Below are positions 44,303 through 53,437 of a DNA stretch of 64,000 nt, in pieces. The first letter of the stretch is position 1. Each line of letters begins with the position of its first letter. The DNA comes from an uncultured Dokdonella sp. (GTDB lineage: Bacteria > Pseudomonadota > Gammaproteobacteria > Xanthomonadales > Rhodanobacteraceae), in NCBI GenBank assembly GCA_934526015.1, contig CAKSZY010000001.1:62001-126000 (forward strand), read 5' to 3'. A model generated the notes under the pieces. That model did no database searches. It was not told the DNA's origin and saw nothing but the letters and a program-made list of their open reading frames with translations. A program made the position numbers and the translations under genes.

Positions 44303-46939
44303 ATGAAATCCAGCGCCGAAATCCGCTCCGACTTCCTCGAGTTCTTCCGTTCCAAGGGCCACGCGATCGTGCCATCGGCCTCGCTGGTGCCGTCGAGCGA
44401 CCCGACCCTGCTGTTCACCAACTCGGGCATGGTCCCGTTCAAGAACATGTTCCTCGGCAGCGAAAAGTCGCCGGCCGCGCGGGTCGCCGACGTGCAGCGC
44501 TGCCTGCGCGCGGGCGGCAAGCACAACGACCTCGATTCGGTCGGCTACACGGCGCGCCACCACACCTTCTTCGAGATGCTCGGCAACTGGTCGTTCGGCG
44601 ACTACTTCAAGCGTGACGCGATCCGCTGGGCCTGGGAGCTGCTGACCGGCGTCTGGCAACTGCCGAAGGATCGCCTGCTGGTCACCGTCTACCACACCGA
44701 CGACGAGGCCCATGCGATCTGGAAGGACGAGGTCGGCATCGCGCCCGAGCGCATCGTGCGCATCGGCGACAACAAGGGCGCGCCGTTCGCCTCGGACAAT
44801 TTCTGGCAGATGGCCGACACCGGCCCCTGCGGGCCGTGTACCGAGATCTTCTACGACCACGGCGCGCACATCGCCGGCGGTCCGCCGGGATCGCCCGACG
44901 AGGACGGCGATCGCTTCATCGAGATCTGGAACCTCGTGTTCATGCAGTTCGACCGCGCCGCCGATGGCACGTTGACGCCGCTGCCGGCGCCGTGCGTCGA
45001 CACCGGCATGGGTCTCGAGCGACTCGCCGCGGTCCTCCAGCACGTGCACACGAACTACGAGATCGACCTGTTCCAGGTCCTGATCCGTCGCGCCGCCGAA
45101 CTGACCGCGACGAGCGACCTCGAGAACAAGTCGCTGCGCGTCATCGCCGACCACATCCGCGCCTGTGCCTTCCTCATCGTCGACGGCGTGTTGCCGTCGA
45201 ACGAGGGCAGGGGCTACGTGCTGCGCCGGATCATCCGTCGCGCCCTGCGTCATGGCTGGATGCTCGGCGTGCGCGGCGATTTCTTCTGGAAGATGGTCGA
45301 GGCGCTGTGCGCCGAGATGGGCGCGGCCTATCCCGAGCTGCCGGCCAAACGCGAACTCGTCGAGCGCGCGCTCAGGGCCGAGGAGGAGCGCTTCGGCGAA
45401 ACCCTCGAGCAAGGCATGAAGCTGTTCGAGGAAGTTGCCGCGAAATCGGGGACGACGATCCCCGGTACCGCCGCGTTCCGTCTCTACGACACCTACGGCT
45501 TTCCGGTCGACCTGACCGCCGACATTGCGCGCGAGCGCGGCTTCACCGTCGACATGACCGGCTTCGAAGCCGCCATGAACGAACAGCGCGAACGCGCGCG
45601 CGCGGCGAGCAGCTTCGAGTCGAAAGGCCAGTTGCCGGCCGACGTTGCCAGCAGCCTTGCGCCGAGCGTGTTCCTCGGCTACGAGACGACCAAGGCCGAC
45701 GACGGCAAGGTCGTCGCGATCCTCCGTGGCGGCCGCAGCCTGCCATCGCTCGCCGATGGCGAGGAGGCGATCGTCCTGCTCGACCGCACACCGTTCTATG
45801 CCGAATCGGGCGGCCAGGTCGGCGATACCGGCGAACTCGCCACGTCCGCCGGACGCTTCGAGGTGACCGACACGATCAAGCTCGGCGGCGTCTTCCACGG
45901 GCATGTCGGCCGCTGGCATGGCAGCGGCGCGCTTGCGCCGGGCGCCGTCGTCGCCGCCACGGTCGACTCCGAACGGCGTCGCTCGATCGTGCTCAACCAT
46001 TCCGCGACCCACCTGCTGCATGCCGCCTTGCGCAAGCTGCTCGGCGAGCATGTCACCCAGAAGGGTTCGCTGGTCGCGCCCGACCGCCTGCGTTTCGACT
46101 TCTCGCACTTCCAGCCGGTCACGCGCGAGGAACTGCGCCTCATCGAGGATCTCGTCAACAGCGAGATTCGCGGCAATGCCGAAGCCGACATCCGCCACAT
46201 GCACTACGACGACGCGATCGCCGCCGGCGCGATGGCGCTGTTCGGCGAGAAGTACGGCGACGAGGTGCGCGTGTTGCGCATGGGCGATTTCTCGACCGAA
46301 CTCTGCGGCGGCACGCACGTCGCGCGCACCGGCGACATCGGCCTGTTCAAGATCATCGGCGAAAGCGGCGTCGCCGCCGGCATCCGCCGCATCGAGGCCC
46401 TGACCGGCGCGGCGGCAATGGCCTTCGTCGCCGACGAGGAAGCGCGCCTCGGCGAGATCGGCGCGATGCTGTCGTCCTCGCCGAACGACGTCGTCGACAA
46501 GCTGCGCCAGCTGCTCGACCGGCAGAAGCGCACCGAGCGCGAACTCGAGTCGCTGAAAGCCAAGGCAGCCAGCAGCGCGACCGCCGATCTCGCCGGTCAG
46601 GCCATCGACGTCAATGGCATCAAGGTGGTGGCGGCGCGTATCGACGGCCTGGATGGCAAGGCGCTGCGCGAGGGAGTCGACCAGCTCAAGCAGAAACTCG
46701 GCGACTGCGTCGTCCTGCTGGCCTCCGGCAGCGAAGGCAAGATCGCCCTTGTCGGCGGCGTCGCCGGTGCCGCACTCGCCCGCATCAAGGCCGGCGATGT
46801 CGTTGCCCACGTCGCCCGGGCGATCGACGGCAAGGGCGGCGGGCGCGCCGACATGGCGCAAGGCGGCGGCATCGACTCGCCGCAGCTGGCGGACATTCTT
46901 GCCGGGGTGGCCGGATGGGTTGCCGCGCACGCGGCCTGA
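44303..46939 (+). CDS. alaS: Alanine--tRNA ligase
   Basis: 878 residues, the standard length. Class II core: [18 protein letters not shown] and [15 protein letters not shown] at the N-terminus, the editing domain with [19 protein letters not shown] and [13 protein letters not shown] (zinc ligands), and a C-terminal C-Ala domain. It charges tRNA-Ala and clears mischarged Ser and Gly. Position before csrA is conserved in many gammaproteobacteria. Confidence 0.98.
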   Translation: MKSSAEIRSDFLEFFRSKGHAIVPSASLVPSSDPTLLFTNSGMVPFKNMFLGSEKSPAARVADVQRCLRAGGKHNDLDSVGYTARHHTFFEMLGNWSFGDYFKRDAIRWAWELLTGVWQLPKDRLLVTVYHTDDEAHAIWKDEVGIAPERIVRIGDNKGAPFASDNFWQMADTGPCGPCTEIFYDHGAHIAGGPPGSPDEDGDRFIEIWNLVFMQFDRAADGTLTPLPAPCVDTGMGLERLAAVLQHVHTNYEIDLFQVLIRRAAELTATSDLENKSLRVIADHIRACAFLIVDGVLPSNEGRGYVLRRIIRRALRHGWMLGVRGDFFWKMVEALCAEMGAAYPELPAKRELVERALRAEEERFGETLEQGMKLFEEVAAKSGTTIPGTAAFRLYDTYGFPVDLTADIARERGFTVDMTGFEAAMNEQRERARAASSFESKGQLPADVASSLAPSVFLGYETTKADDGKVVAILRGGRSLPSLADGEEAIVLLDRTPFYAESGGQVGDTGELATSAGRFEVTDTIKLGGVFHGHVGRWHGSGALAPGAVVAATVDSERRRSIVLNHSATHLLHAALRKLLGEHVTQKGSLVAPDRLRFDFSHFQPVTREELRLIEDLVNSEIRGNAEADIRHMHYDDAIAAGAMALFGEKYGDEVRVLRMGDFSTELCGGTHVARTGDIGLFKIIGESGVAAGIRRIEALTGAAAMAFVADEEARLGEIGAMLSSSPNDVVDKLRQLLDRQKRTERELESLKAKAASSATADLAGQAIDVNGIKVVAARIDGLDGKALREGVDQLKQKLGDCVVLLASGSEGKIALVGGVAGAALARIKAGDVVAHVARAIDGKGGGRADMAQGGGIDSPQLADILAGVAGWVAAHAA

Positions 46940-47257
46940 GCGGGCGGTTCATGGATTTTCCGTGGAGTTTTCGGTCGCGCGGGAAGCTGAACGGACTCGC
47001 CCGATTCGGTGGCCGAACCATGACCATTGGTCCATTGCGTGCCTTGAAGACCATGTCTTAGTATCGAAAAGGTTGACACGCCGGCGTGCTTTTTCCGCAT
47101 CGCGGATAGCGGCGCCGGCGCAACGTACGAGGCTTTTGGGGGAGGCCGCGGGACAGTCAGGGAATCGGGTCCCGGTCCCCGGAATGACGCCGTTGCGCGC
47201 GACGGATTCCACGCGAAGGGCGGAATCGCCGGATCGACAAGTTTCAAGGAGTACAAC
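46940..47257. other. alaS-csrA intergenic region, 318 bp
   Basis: No confident gene is seen. TTGACA at 47073-47078 is a consensus -35 and lies within a palindrome (CACGCCGGCGTG, 47077-47088), but no good -10 is at the right distance, so the csrA promoter is only tentatively placed. An ATG-initiated 36-codon frame at 46951-47061 has no supporting ribosome site. Confidence 0.4.
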
Positions 47258-47461
47258 ATGCTGATTTTGACGCGCCGGGTCGGAGAGACACTGATGATCG
47301 GCGATGAAGTGACCGTCACCGTGCTGGGCGTGAAGGGCAACCAGGTGCGCATTGGCATCAATGCCCCGAAGGACGTTGCCGTGCATCGTGAAGAGATCTA
47401 CCAGCGCATCAAGCGCGAGCAGCACTCCGGCGACGAGGTGTCCTCCTCGAACGATGCCTGA
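47258..47461 (+). CDS. csrA: Carbon storage regulator CsrA
   Basis: 67 residues. [51 protein letters not shown] is complete and canonical. CsrA dimers bind GGA motifs in 5' leaders and change translation or stability of many mRNAs. AAGGAG eight bases before the ATG is a strong ribosome site. tRNA-Ser follows within 80 bases. Confidence 0.98.
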   Translation: MLILTRRVGETLMIGDEVTVTVLGVKGNQVRIGINAPKDVAVHREEIYQRIKREQHSGDEVSSSNDA

Positions 47462-47463
47462 AC

Positions 47464-47492
47464 TTTACGGCTGCCAGCGCGGCAGGTATCCT
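47464..47492 (+). promoter_or_regulatory. Candidate promoter for tRNA-Ser
   Basis: TTTACG (47464-47469) and TATCCT (47487-47492) are spaced by 17 bases and lie 48 bases before the tRNA. Each matches 4 of 6 consensus positions. Confidence 0.35.
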
Positions 47493-47540
47493 TCCGCGTC
47501 CGTCGATGCCACCGAGGTGTCGCGGTACCGCAACGGATTC

Positions 47541-47633
47541 GGAGAGATGCCCGAGAGGCCGAAGGGGCTCCCCTGCTAAGGGAGTATAGGGTCAAAAACT
47601 CTATCGAGGGTTCGAATCCCTCTCTCTCCGCCA
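47541..47633 (+). tRNA. tRNA-Ser (anticodon GCU)
   Basis: Acceptor GGAGAGA pairs with TCTCTCC before G and an encoded CCA. The anticodon stem CTCCC/GGGAG holds the loop CTGCTAA with anticodon GCT at 47575-47577. A long variable arm of class II tRNAs (ATAG...CTAT) is present. The T-loop TTCGAATC is standard. It reads AGC and AGU serine codons. Confidence 0.96.
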
Positions 47634-47643
47634 GACACGAAAC

Positions 47644-47665
47644 AGGCCCCGAAAGGGGCCTTTTT
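47644..47665 (+). terminator. Rho-independent terminator behind tRNA-Ser
   Basis: AGGCCCC and GGGGCCT form a 7-bp stem closed by GAAA and run into five T residues. A further outer pairing of CCAGACACGAAA (47631-47642) with TTTCGTGTCTGG strengthens it. The same hairpin heads each downstream repeat copy. Confidence 0.9.
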
Positions 47666-48187
47666 CGTGTCTGGCGCAGAGACGGTGGTGGACGAACGCT
47701 GGCGGGTTCGACGGATTTGCCGGGAGCAAATCCGGACAGCCGAAGGCTGGCCCGCAGCGCGCAGCGCGGAGGGTTCGGCTCAGGATGAGCCGAACATATC
47801 CCTCCTTCACCCTGGTCGGAAACGCGATGGTGCGAAGCCCCGAAAGGGGCCTTTTTCGTGTCTGGCGCAGAGACGGTGGTGGACGAACGCTGGCGGGTTC
47901 GACGGATTTGCCGGGAGCAAATCCGGACAGCCGAAGGCTGGCCCGCAGCGCGCAGCGCGGAGGGTTCGGCTCAGGATGAGCCGAACATATCCCTCCTTCA
48001 CCCTGGTCGGAAACGCGATGGTGCGAAGCCCCGAAAGGGGCCTTTTTCGTGTCTGGCGCAGAGACGGTGGTGGACGAACGCTGGCGGGTTCGACGGATTT
48101 GCCGGGAGCAAATCCGGACAGCCGAAGGCTGGCCCGCAGCGCGCAGCGCGGAGGGTTCGGCTCAGGATGAGCCGAACATGTCCCTCC
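47646..48187 (+). repeat. Tandem 191-bp repeats (2.8 copies) behind tRNA-Ser, each with terminator and hairpins
   Basis: Copies start at 47646, 47837 and 48028; the period is exactly 191 bases. The first two are essentially identical over full length; the third stops after about 160 bases with one base change. Each unit begins with the terminator hairpin (GGCCCCGAAAGGGGCC plus T run). In copy 1 further hairpins are at 47693-47710, 47713-47733 (GGATTTGC...GCAAATCC), 47737-47749 (CAGCC-GAA-GGCTG) and 47774-47794 (TTCGGCTCA...TGAGCCGAA). Only the first copy carries the left half of the outer stem that includes the tRNA CCA end. Confidence 0.92.
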
Positions 48188-48220
48188 CGAGCCGGGCCTC
48201 CGGGATCACCGATCCTGCCC

Positions 48221-49042
48221 TCAATGCGGCAGGTGGTCGTTGGCCTGGACGAGTTCGACGCCCGGCGCCTCGATCACGCAGCGTTGCAGGGCATGCACGT
48301 GACCCTGGCCATAGAACACCACGACGCGGTCGCCGGGGCGAATGCTCTGCAGCAGGCGCGCGCAGATGAGATAGTTGCGGCGTTGCCATGCGGCGTTCAG
48401 TTCGGCGCCCGGCTGCACGTCGCCGGCGCCGTAGCGCAGCAATTCGAGGTACAGCGCCTGGCCTTCGGCAATCGCCTCCGTCCGGTTGAGGTGGCGCAGC
48501 GTGGCACCGATGCTGCGGGTCGCAAGCATTTGGCCGTCGGCGCCGACCATGGCCTGCGCACGCTGCATCAGCGCGGCGAACTCGTCCCCCTTGCCGTTCG
48601 CGGCCGCCCATTCGCCGACCTTGTCCATCGGGAACTCGCCCGGCATGTCGATGCCGACCACGCGATCGAGTTTGCCGTGCCCGGCCAGACGGAAGCCGAG
48701 TTGCACGATCTCGTTGCGGTGCTGCTCTAGCGGCAGCTTGCGATCGCGCCACGCCTTGTAGGAATCGTCCATCGCACCGGCCGGGGCTTCCACGGCCACG
48801 AGCGTCGGCCGGAACCCTTCGAGTGCCGCGGAGACTTCGGCGATCTCGCGCTGGCGCTGCGGCCGCAGCACGTCATCGGTCTTCATGTTGTGGATGTCGA
48901 GGCCGGGATTGGCGAAATGCCAGGTGCCGACGATCATCACCTTCGCCTCCGGCACGGCGGCGGCCTGCGTCGATGCCGGCAGGATCGCGAGGGCGAGCAG
49001 CGCCAGGAGGGGTGAGGCCAGGCGGAACATGCGCAGTTGCAT
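48221..49042 (-). CDS. DUF5694 family exported protein
   Basis: 273 residues. Signal peptide RLASPLLALLALAILPASTQA. KVMIVGTWHFANPGLDIHNMKTDDVL is the DUF5694 opening; a histidine in GTWHFAN and later RPGDRVVVFYGQGHVHALQR resemble the TraB/GumN-like metal-binding fold. Function unknown; likely periplasmic. An ATG four codons later (MFRLASPL) is equally possible as start. It lies minus-strand directly after the repeat array. Confidence 0.78.
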   Translation of the reverse strand: MQLRMFRLASPLLALLALAILPASTQAAAVPEAKVMIVGTWHFANPGLDIHNMKTDDVLRPQRQREIAEVSAALEGFRPTLVAVEAPAGAMDDSYKAWRDRKLPLEQHRNEIVQLGFRLAGHGKLDRVVGIDMPGEFPMDKVGEWAAANGKGDEFAALMQRAQAMVGADGQMLATRSIGATLRHLNRTEAIAEGQALYLELLRYGAGDVQPGAELNAAWQRRNYLICARLLQSIRPGDRVVVFYGQGHVHALQRCVIEAPGVELVQANDHLPH

Positions 49043-49132
49043 GGTGGACTCCTTGGAAAGGGCGTGGTCGGTCGTGCCGACAGTGGAAGCGGGCGCGGAC
49101 AGTTCCGCACCCGCGGGCGGGATGTTCCGGCG

Positions 49133-50824
49133 TCAGCGTCCGCTCACCTCGTAGCTCAGCAAGTCGAACGACTGCGTGTCCTTCGGATTCCAGCTCAGGT
49201 TGTCGACGCGGGCGATGAAGCGGTAGTGCCTGCCGGCCACCAGCTTGCCGGCCGGCATCAGGGCCTCGGTGCCCGGGTCCATGTACAACATCAGCGTGTA
49301 TCCGTCCGCAGCGCGCGCGTGCACGGCGCGCCTGCCGCGCTCGCGCTTGCTCTCGATGACCCATGCGCGCTTGTCGCCAACCGGCGGATCGAGATCCACC
49401 ACCTCGCCATCGAGCCAGGTGATCTTGCGGTAGGCGGGATCCTTGTCCGCGTCGAAGCCGCCGCCGCGCGCACGCCGTTCATCGTTGTAGGCGTTGTAGG
49501 CCGTCATCAGCTCGGCAAGGTTCTGGTAACGGATCGTCCATTCGCTGTGCCGGGTGTCGCGACGGATATGGTCGGCGGCCAGCATCAGGTTCTCGCTCCA
49601 GTTGCCGCAGGCCTGCTTGCGGCTGCATTGCGGCCAGCCGAGATCGAGCCAGCGGCGCAGCGATTGCTTCTTGTCGTGCGCTTCCATTTCCAGCGCCACG
49701 CCGGGACCCATGGCGATGCCGACCTCATTCTGGTCGGGGGCGACCACCAGCACGGCGCCGTTGCCGACGTCGAGCTTGCCGACGCGCAACTGGTGCAGCA
49801 TCGCGTGCGCGTAGGCATCGCCGGACAGGCCGTGGAGGTCCCTGACCAGCAGGGTGACGATCTCCACGCCGTGCTGTCTGGCGTGTTCGAACATGTCGCG
49901 CTCGAACTTCGCCCGCAAGACCGGATCGAGCACGCCGTATTCATCGTGGATGAAGCGGTCGAACTTCGACGGCGTCGATCCCGGTGCGGGCAGGTGATCG
50001 ACCGCCGCCTTCGCCGGGGTCGCCTCGGCCAGCGGTTTGCCCGCTTCCGCTGGTGGAGCGGACCGCTTCGGCGCGGGCGACGGTGCCGGTGGTGCCGGTC
50101 GCGGGGCTGCGGCGACCGCAGTCGCCGGACGGTTGCAGTCGGCCCCCTGCTGGTTGCAGGCCTGCTGCCAACCTTCACGGATCGCGGCGAGCCGCTTGCC
50201 GCGACCGGGATGGGTGCGCCCATCGGGGCCTTCGGCGACCAGTCGCGACATCGCCATCTGTGCCTCGTCGAGCGAGGCGCCCATCTTGAACAGCACGAAT
50301 CCGCTGAACTTGTCCGCTTCCAGTTCGGTCGGCGGCTGGCTGCCGCCCGGGGTGATGGTGTGGCCGGACAGATGGTGGCCGATTTCATGCGCCATGATGC
50401 TGATCGGCGCCCAGGCATTGCCGCCGGTTGCGGAACGCACGATTCCCATGAAGTCCTTGTTGAAGGCGATCACGCGCTGCGGGATGCGCTGGTCGTCGAG
50501 CAGGATGACCGCAGCCGCATTCGGCACCGGAGCCTCGACGACGGTGAAGTTCTGCGGCAATCCGGTGTAGCGCATGATCTGCGCGACCATGTCGCGGCAG
50601 TCGGACGGCGCAGCCCCGCCGACGCCGGCGATGCGCACCGGCGTGCCGTCGTAAGAACAGGCCTGCAGGGCGGAGGCGACCTCGTCGACCAGGGCGGCGC
50701 GTTCGGCCGAGGATGTCGCGGCGACCGTCGGCAAGGCGGAATCGACGGCGTTGCATGCGCTCAGCACGAAACCCAGCGCCGCGGTGAGGGCGCAATTCGT
50801 CCAGCGGGGAAGCATTCGTTTCAT
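49133..50824 (-). CDS. Lipoprotein zinc metalloprotease fused to a TPM domain
   Basis: 563 residues. MKRMLPRWTNCALTAALGFVLSAC has a lipobox (LSAC, lipidated Cys24). HEIGHH (146-151) and ELEADKF (167-173) are the HExxH and glutamate ligands of M48-type metalloproteases. A Pro/Ala-rich linker (about 231-283) leads to a TPM domain: EYGVLD...GVEIVTLLVRDLHGL...GNGAVLVVAPDQNEVGIAMGPG (about 290-400). TPM domains act in photosystem repair and in membrane-associated phosphatases, usually without a protease. A C-terminal domain of unknown type follows. A membrane-anchored, periplasmic role is inferred. Confidence 0.8.
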   Translation of the reverse strand: MKRMLPRWTNCALTAALGFVLSACNAVDSALPTVAATSSAERAALVDEVASALQACSYDGTPVRIAGVGGAAPSDCRDMVAQIMRYTGLPQNFTVVEAPVPNAAAVILLDDQRIPQRVIAFNKDFMGIVRSATGGNAWAPISIMAHEIGHHLSGHTITPGGSQPPTELEADKFSGFVLFKMGASLDEAQMAMSRLVAEGPDGRTHPGRGKRLAAIREGWQQACNQQGADCNRPATAVAAAPRPAPPAPSPAPKRSAPPAEAGKPLAEATPAKAAVDHLPAPGSTPSKFDRFIHDEYGVLDPVLRAKFERDMFEHARQHGVEIVTLLVRDLHGLSGDAYAHAMLHQLRVGKLDVGNGAVLVVAPDQNEVGIAMGPGVALEMEAHDKKQSLRRWLDLGWPQCSRKQACGNWSENLMLAADHIRRDTRHSEWTIRYQNLAELMTAYNAYNDERRARGGGFDADKDPAYRKITWLDGEVVDLDPPVGDKRAWVIESKRERGRRAVHARAADGYTLMLYMDPGTEALMPAGKLVAGRHYRFIARVDNLSWNPKDTQSFDLLSYEVSGR

Positions 50825-50857
50825 CGGGGGCTCCAGGATGGATCTCGGATGGCGGGG

Positions 50858-51661
50858 TCAGGCTTGGCGACCGAGCACGATCAGCACGATCAGCCAGGCA
50901 TAGGCACGCAGCAGCAGCCATTTCGTGCCGAGGTAGATCAGCAGTGCGAGGGCGAGGCGTCCGCCGTCGCGACGCAGGTCGAGGGCGAAGAACTGGGTGA
51001 AGGCGACGCCGATGACCAGCGCACCGATCGCGTTGAGCAGCCACGGTGACAGCGCACGGTGCGTCGCCACGAAGGTGGGGTCGGTCCACAATAGGGTCGG
51101 CAGCTTGGTCAGCGTGCTGGCGACAATGACGACGAGTTGGCAGTAGGCGGCCAGCACGAGGTGCTCGGTGGCGTTGTAGCCGCCACGGCGGCCGAACACG
51201 CCGAGCGAGGCGGCAAGGATGGCGAAGATGCCGAGCGAGAACGACCAGTTCGACCAGCGGCGGACGAGTTCGATCGCCGCGCCCGCATTGCCCTGGGCCG
51301 ACTCGAGGTAGTTGGCGCGCGCCAGCACCAGCAGCAGCACGCCGATCGCGGCGAGCAGCAGCTTGAGCGGGTGCACGTGGCGCTTGCGCGCGCCAAGCAC
51401 GTACTCGCGTGCGACGCTGCCGGGGCGGCTGGCAATGCGCCAGGCCGCGTCCAGCATCGCCCATTCGAACCAGCGCCACTTCTGCCACGCCTCGCTGCGC
51501 AGCACGGAAACGCCGAGCCGTTTCGCCCGTGCCTGGCCGCAGGAGCCGCACCAGGCGGCCTGCAGCGGTGCCGCGCAATTGCGGCAGACCGGCGCGGCGA
51601 AATGCGCCGCGTCGGGGCGGGCGTGTGGCCCGGTTGCCAGCGGAAGTTCGAGGCTCGTCAT
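50858..51661 (-). CDS. DUF3667 membrane protein with zinc ribbon
   Basis: 267 residues. CRNCAAPLQAAWCGSCGQ is a CxxC...CxxC ribbon at the N-terminus; RPGSVAREYVLGARKRHVHPLKLLLAAIG follows, the DUF3667 hallmark. Four or five hydrophobic segments fill the rest. Function unknown; possibly a membrane protein with a cytosolic zinc ribbon. It precedes the metalloprotease-TPM gene by 33 bases on the same strand. Confidence 0.78.
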   Translation of the reverse strand: MTSLELPLATGPHARPDAAHFAAPVCRNCAAPLQAAWCGSCGQARAKRLGVSVLRSEAWQKWRWFEWAMLDAAWRIASRPGSVAREYVLGARKRHVHPLKLLLAAIGVLLLVLARANYLESAQGNAGAAIELVRRWSNWSFSLGIFAILAASLGVFGRRGGYNATEHLVLAAYCQLVVIVASTLTKLPTLLWTDPTFVATHRALSPWLLNAIGALVIGVAFTQFFALDLRRDGGRLALALLIYLGTKWLLLRAYAWLIVLIVLGRQA

Positions 51662-51675
51662 CGTCGGCAGTGCGG

Positions 51676-52302
51676 TCAGCGTGCCGACAGCACGAAGTTG
51701 TCGAACTGGACGCTGGTCCCGGCCAGCTTCTCGCCGATGACGAACACGCCGCTTGCGCCTTCGCGCAGGTCGCCGTCGCGTGCGCTGATCGTCTTGCCGC
51801 CGCGCGCCGAGAAGGTCAGCTGGTCGCCCTTGCATTCGACGCCGAGGCGGGTGTCGGCGGTGCCGGGCATCACGCTGCCGATGCGTCCCTGGGCGAGCGG
51901 GGTGACCTTGCCGTCCTTGACCTTGGCAATCACGAGCACGGCGTCGCCGCGGACGAGGAAGGCATAGAAGTTGCGGTGGTCCTTGTGGCGGCAACCGACA
52001 CCGGCGCCGCCGGCACCGAGGCCTGCATACAGGAACAGGTCCGACTCGATCTTCACGTCGGCACCTTCGGCCTGCTTCGGCGCGCGGATGAAGCCGAACA
52101 CGTTGTCCTCGACGGGAGTGAGCTGGTATTTGCCGCTGTCGGTGTAGACGGCGAGGCCGAGGTCGCCCTTGCGGGTGGCGGCCATGTTCGGCCAGCCGCT
52201 GCGCGCGTCGGAAAAGTCGTCGCTCAGCAGCGGGGCGGCCAGCGCCGGGGCGGCAAGAGCGAAGGAAGCGGCGAGGGCGGTCAGGGCGTGGAGAAGGGGC
52301 AT
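51676..52302 (-). CDS. Exported LamG/DUF1080-like protein
   Basis: 208 residues. MPLLHALTALAASFALAAPALA is a signal peptide. LLSDDFSDARSGWPN, the aromatic and glycine pattern of the middle and SVQFDNFVLSAR at the end recall jelly-roll (concanavalin-like) domains of the DUF1080 type. Predicted periplasmic or extracellular. It is the first gene of a minus-strand run with the DUF3667 protein and the protease-TPM gene. Confidence 0.6.
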   Translation of the reverse strand: MPLLHALTALAASFALAAPALAAPLLSDDFSDARSGWPNMAATRKGDLGLAVYTDSGKYQLTPVEDNVFGFIRAPKQAEGADVKIESDLFLYAGLGAGGAGVGCRHKDHRNFYAFLVRGDAVLVIAKVKDGKVTPLAQGRIGSVMPGTADTRLGVECKGDQLTFSARGGKTISARDGDLREGASGVFVIGEKLAGTSVQFDNFVLSAR

Positions 52303-52474
52303 GGTGCAGGTTCCTGTTCCGGCAACGGGCCGGTTGCGGAACGCAGTACGCACGATCGGCTGATTTCCTCCGCGCCACCCGTGCCGGCGGCATGCCACCG
52401 CGTGGTGCATGCGCCCTGCGGTGGATCGCGCGCCGTCCTGCGTACTGCAGACCGCCATCGCTGCGGAGCAGGAC

Positions 52475-52951
52475 ATGCTGTTGAAACCGATTGCCAGGCC
52501 CGCAGGGCCCGCCGGCGCTTCAGGCCGCGCGGGCGGACTTCGCAGGCGCATCTTTCAGGGCCTCTGCGGGCTCGGCCTGTTGCTGCTGCAGCCGGCTTGC
52601 GCATCCGGCGATCCGGTCCGCTTGCGCGTCCGCAATGCCGGCGTGACGACCTTCGAGCATGTCTGGCAGGGTTCGCCGCTGCAGGGCACCGATGTCGACC
52701 TCGGCCCGCTCGGGCCCGGCCAGAGCAGCCGCTGGCACGCTTTCCCGGCACACCCCTCGCACTACCGCAAGACCGCCGTGCAGCTGGAAGGCGGCAGCCA
52801 GTTGATCTTCGTGAACGAGGTCGCCTTCCCGCAGCGAAAAACCACCCTCGAGCCCGGCTGGTACACCTTCGAATACCGGCTGGATGGCGGTCGCCTGCAC
52901 CTGCGCGTGATCGAGGAACGGGCCGGCGCGCCGGCCGAGCCGACGCATTGA
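52475..52951 (+). CDS. Hypothetical exported protein
   Basis: 158 residues from MLLKPIARP, seven bases after GGAG. The segment FQGLCGLGLLLLQPACA-SG looks like a signal peptide. The mature part VRLRVRNAGVTTFEHVWQG...TTLEPGWYTFEYRLDGGRLHL is beta-rich and short. No family recognised. It is isolated between divergent and convergent neighbours; a role near the outer envelope is inference. Confidence 0.6.
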   Translation: MLLKPIARPAGPAGASGRAGGLRRRIFQGLCGLGLLLLQPACASGDPVRLRVRNAGVTTFEHVWQGSPLQGTDVDLGPLGPGQSSRWHAFPAHPSHYRKTAVQLEGGSQLIFVNEVAFPQRKTTLEPGWYTFEYRLDGGRLHLRVIEERAGAPAEPTH

Positions 52952-52973
52952 GCCTGCCGCGCCGACCGTCCGC

Positions 52974-53303
52974 TCAGGCGGACGGGCTGCCGTCGAGCAA
53001 CTTGAGGCCGACGATGCCGGCGACGATCAGGCTGACGCAGGCCAGCCGCGCAGCCGATGTCGATTCACCGAGCACGATCAGGCCGAACAGGAAACTGCCG
53101 ACGATGCCGATGCCGGTCCACACCGCGTAGGCGGTGCCGAGCGGAAGCTGGCGCAGGGCGAGGGCGAGCAGGGCAAAGCTGGCGATCATCGAGGCCAGGG
53201 TGAACAGCACCGGCAGCGGGCGGGTGAAGCCGTGCGTGTACTTCAGCCCGACCGCCCAGCCGATCTCGAACAGTCCGGCCACGAACAGGTAGACCCAGGC
53301 CAT
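52974..53303 (-). CDS. gdx: Small multidrug resistance family guanidinium exporter Gdx (SugE)
   Basis: 109 residues with four hydrophobic helices. [28 protein letters not shown] carries the conserved glutamate 13 and the GLKY-type SugE/Gdx signature; [27 protein letters not shown] follows. The Gdx subgroup exports guanidinium in exchange for protons. The riboswitch in its leader supports this over a general drug pump. A strong AGGAGG lies five bases before the ATG. It is monocistronic as far as visible. Confidence 0.93.
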   Translation of the reverse strand: MAWVYLFVAGLFEIGWAVGLKYTHGFTRPLPVLFTLASMIASFALLALALRQLPLGTAYAVWTGIGIVGSFLFGLIVLGESTSAARLACVSLIVAGIVGLKLLDGSPSA

Positions 53304-53319
53304 GAGAACCTCCTCATTG

Positions 53320-53367
53320 CAGGGTCGTCCCTGTGCATGCCGACGTTCCGCGAGGTCGTCCACGCGG
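53320..53367 (-). promoter_or_regulatory. Guanidine-II (mini-ykkC) riboswitch upstream of gdx
   Basis: On the minus strand two hairpins with ACGA tetraloops stand in series: distal 53367-53348 (CCGCGTGG-ACGA-CCTCGCGG, with a T-T mismatch in the stem) and proximal 53333-53320 (CAGGG-ACGA-CCCTG). A 14-base linker joins them. Two ACGR-capped hairpins are the defining form of the guanidine-II class. The proximal hairpin lies six bases before AGGAGG and 17 bases before the gdx ATG, so control of translation fits. Confidence 0.9.
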
Positions 53368-53437
53368 CGAGGCGCGGTGCGCCTGCAGTCAGTGTGGGGA
53401 TGCGTGGTCGAGGCTGCAAGGGATGCCGCGGGCGGGG

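Noticed and set aside
46951..47061. A 36-codon ORF (MDFPWSFRSRGKLNG...) between alaS and csrA
   Set aside because: No ribosome site, no family, and it sits where the csrA leader is expected; chance ORF cannot be excluded.
47646..48187. CRISPR array
   Set aside because: The repeats abut one another with no unique spacers and the unit is far longer than CRISPR repeats; no cas gene is nearby.
47541..48187. Prophage or island attachment site at tRNA-Ser
   Set aside because: The tRNA 3' end is not duplicated in the downstream repeats and no integrase is present.
47667..48369. ORFs of about 60-290 codons recurring across the 191-bp repeats
   Set aside because: They are the same frame repeated by the repeat unit and contain terminator and hairpin sequence; no ribosome site or protein family supports them.
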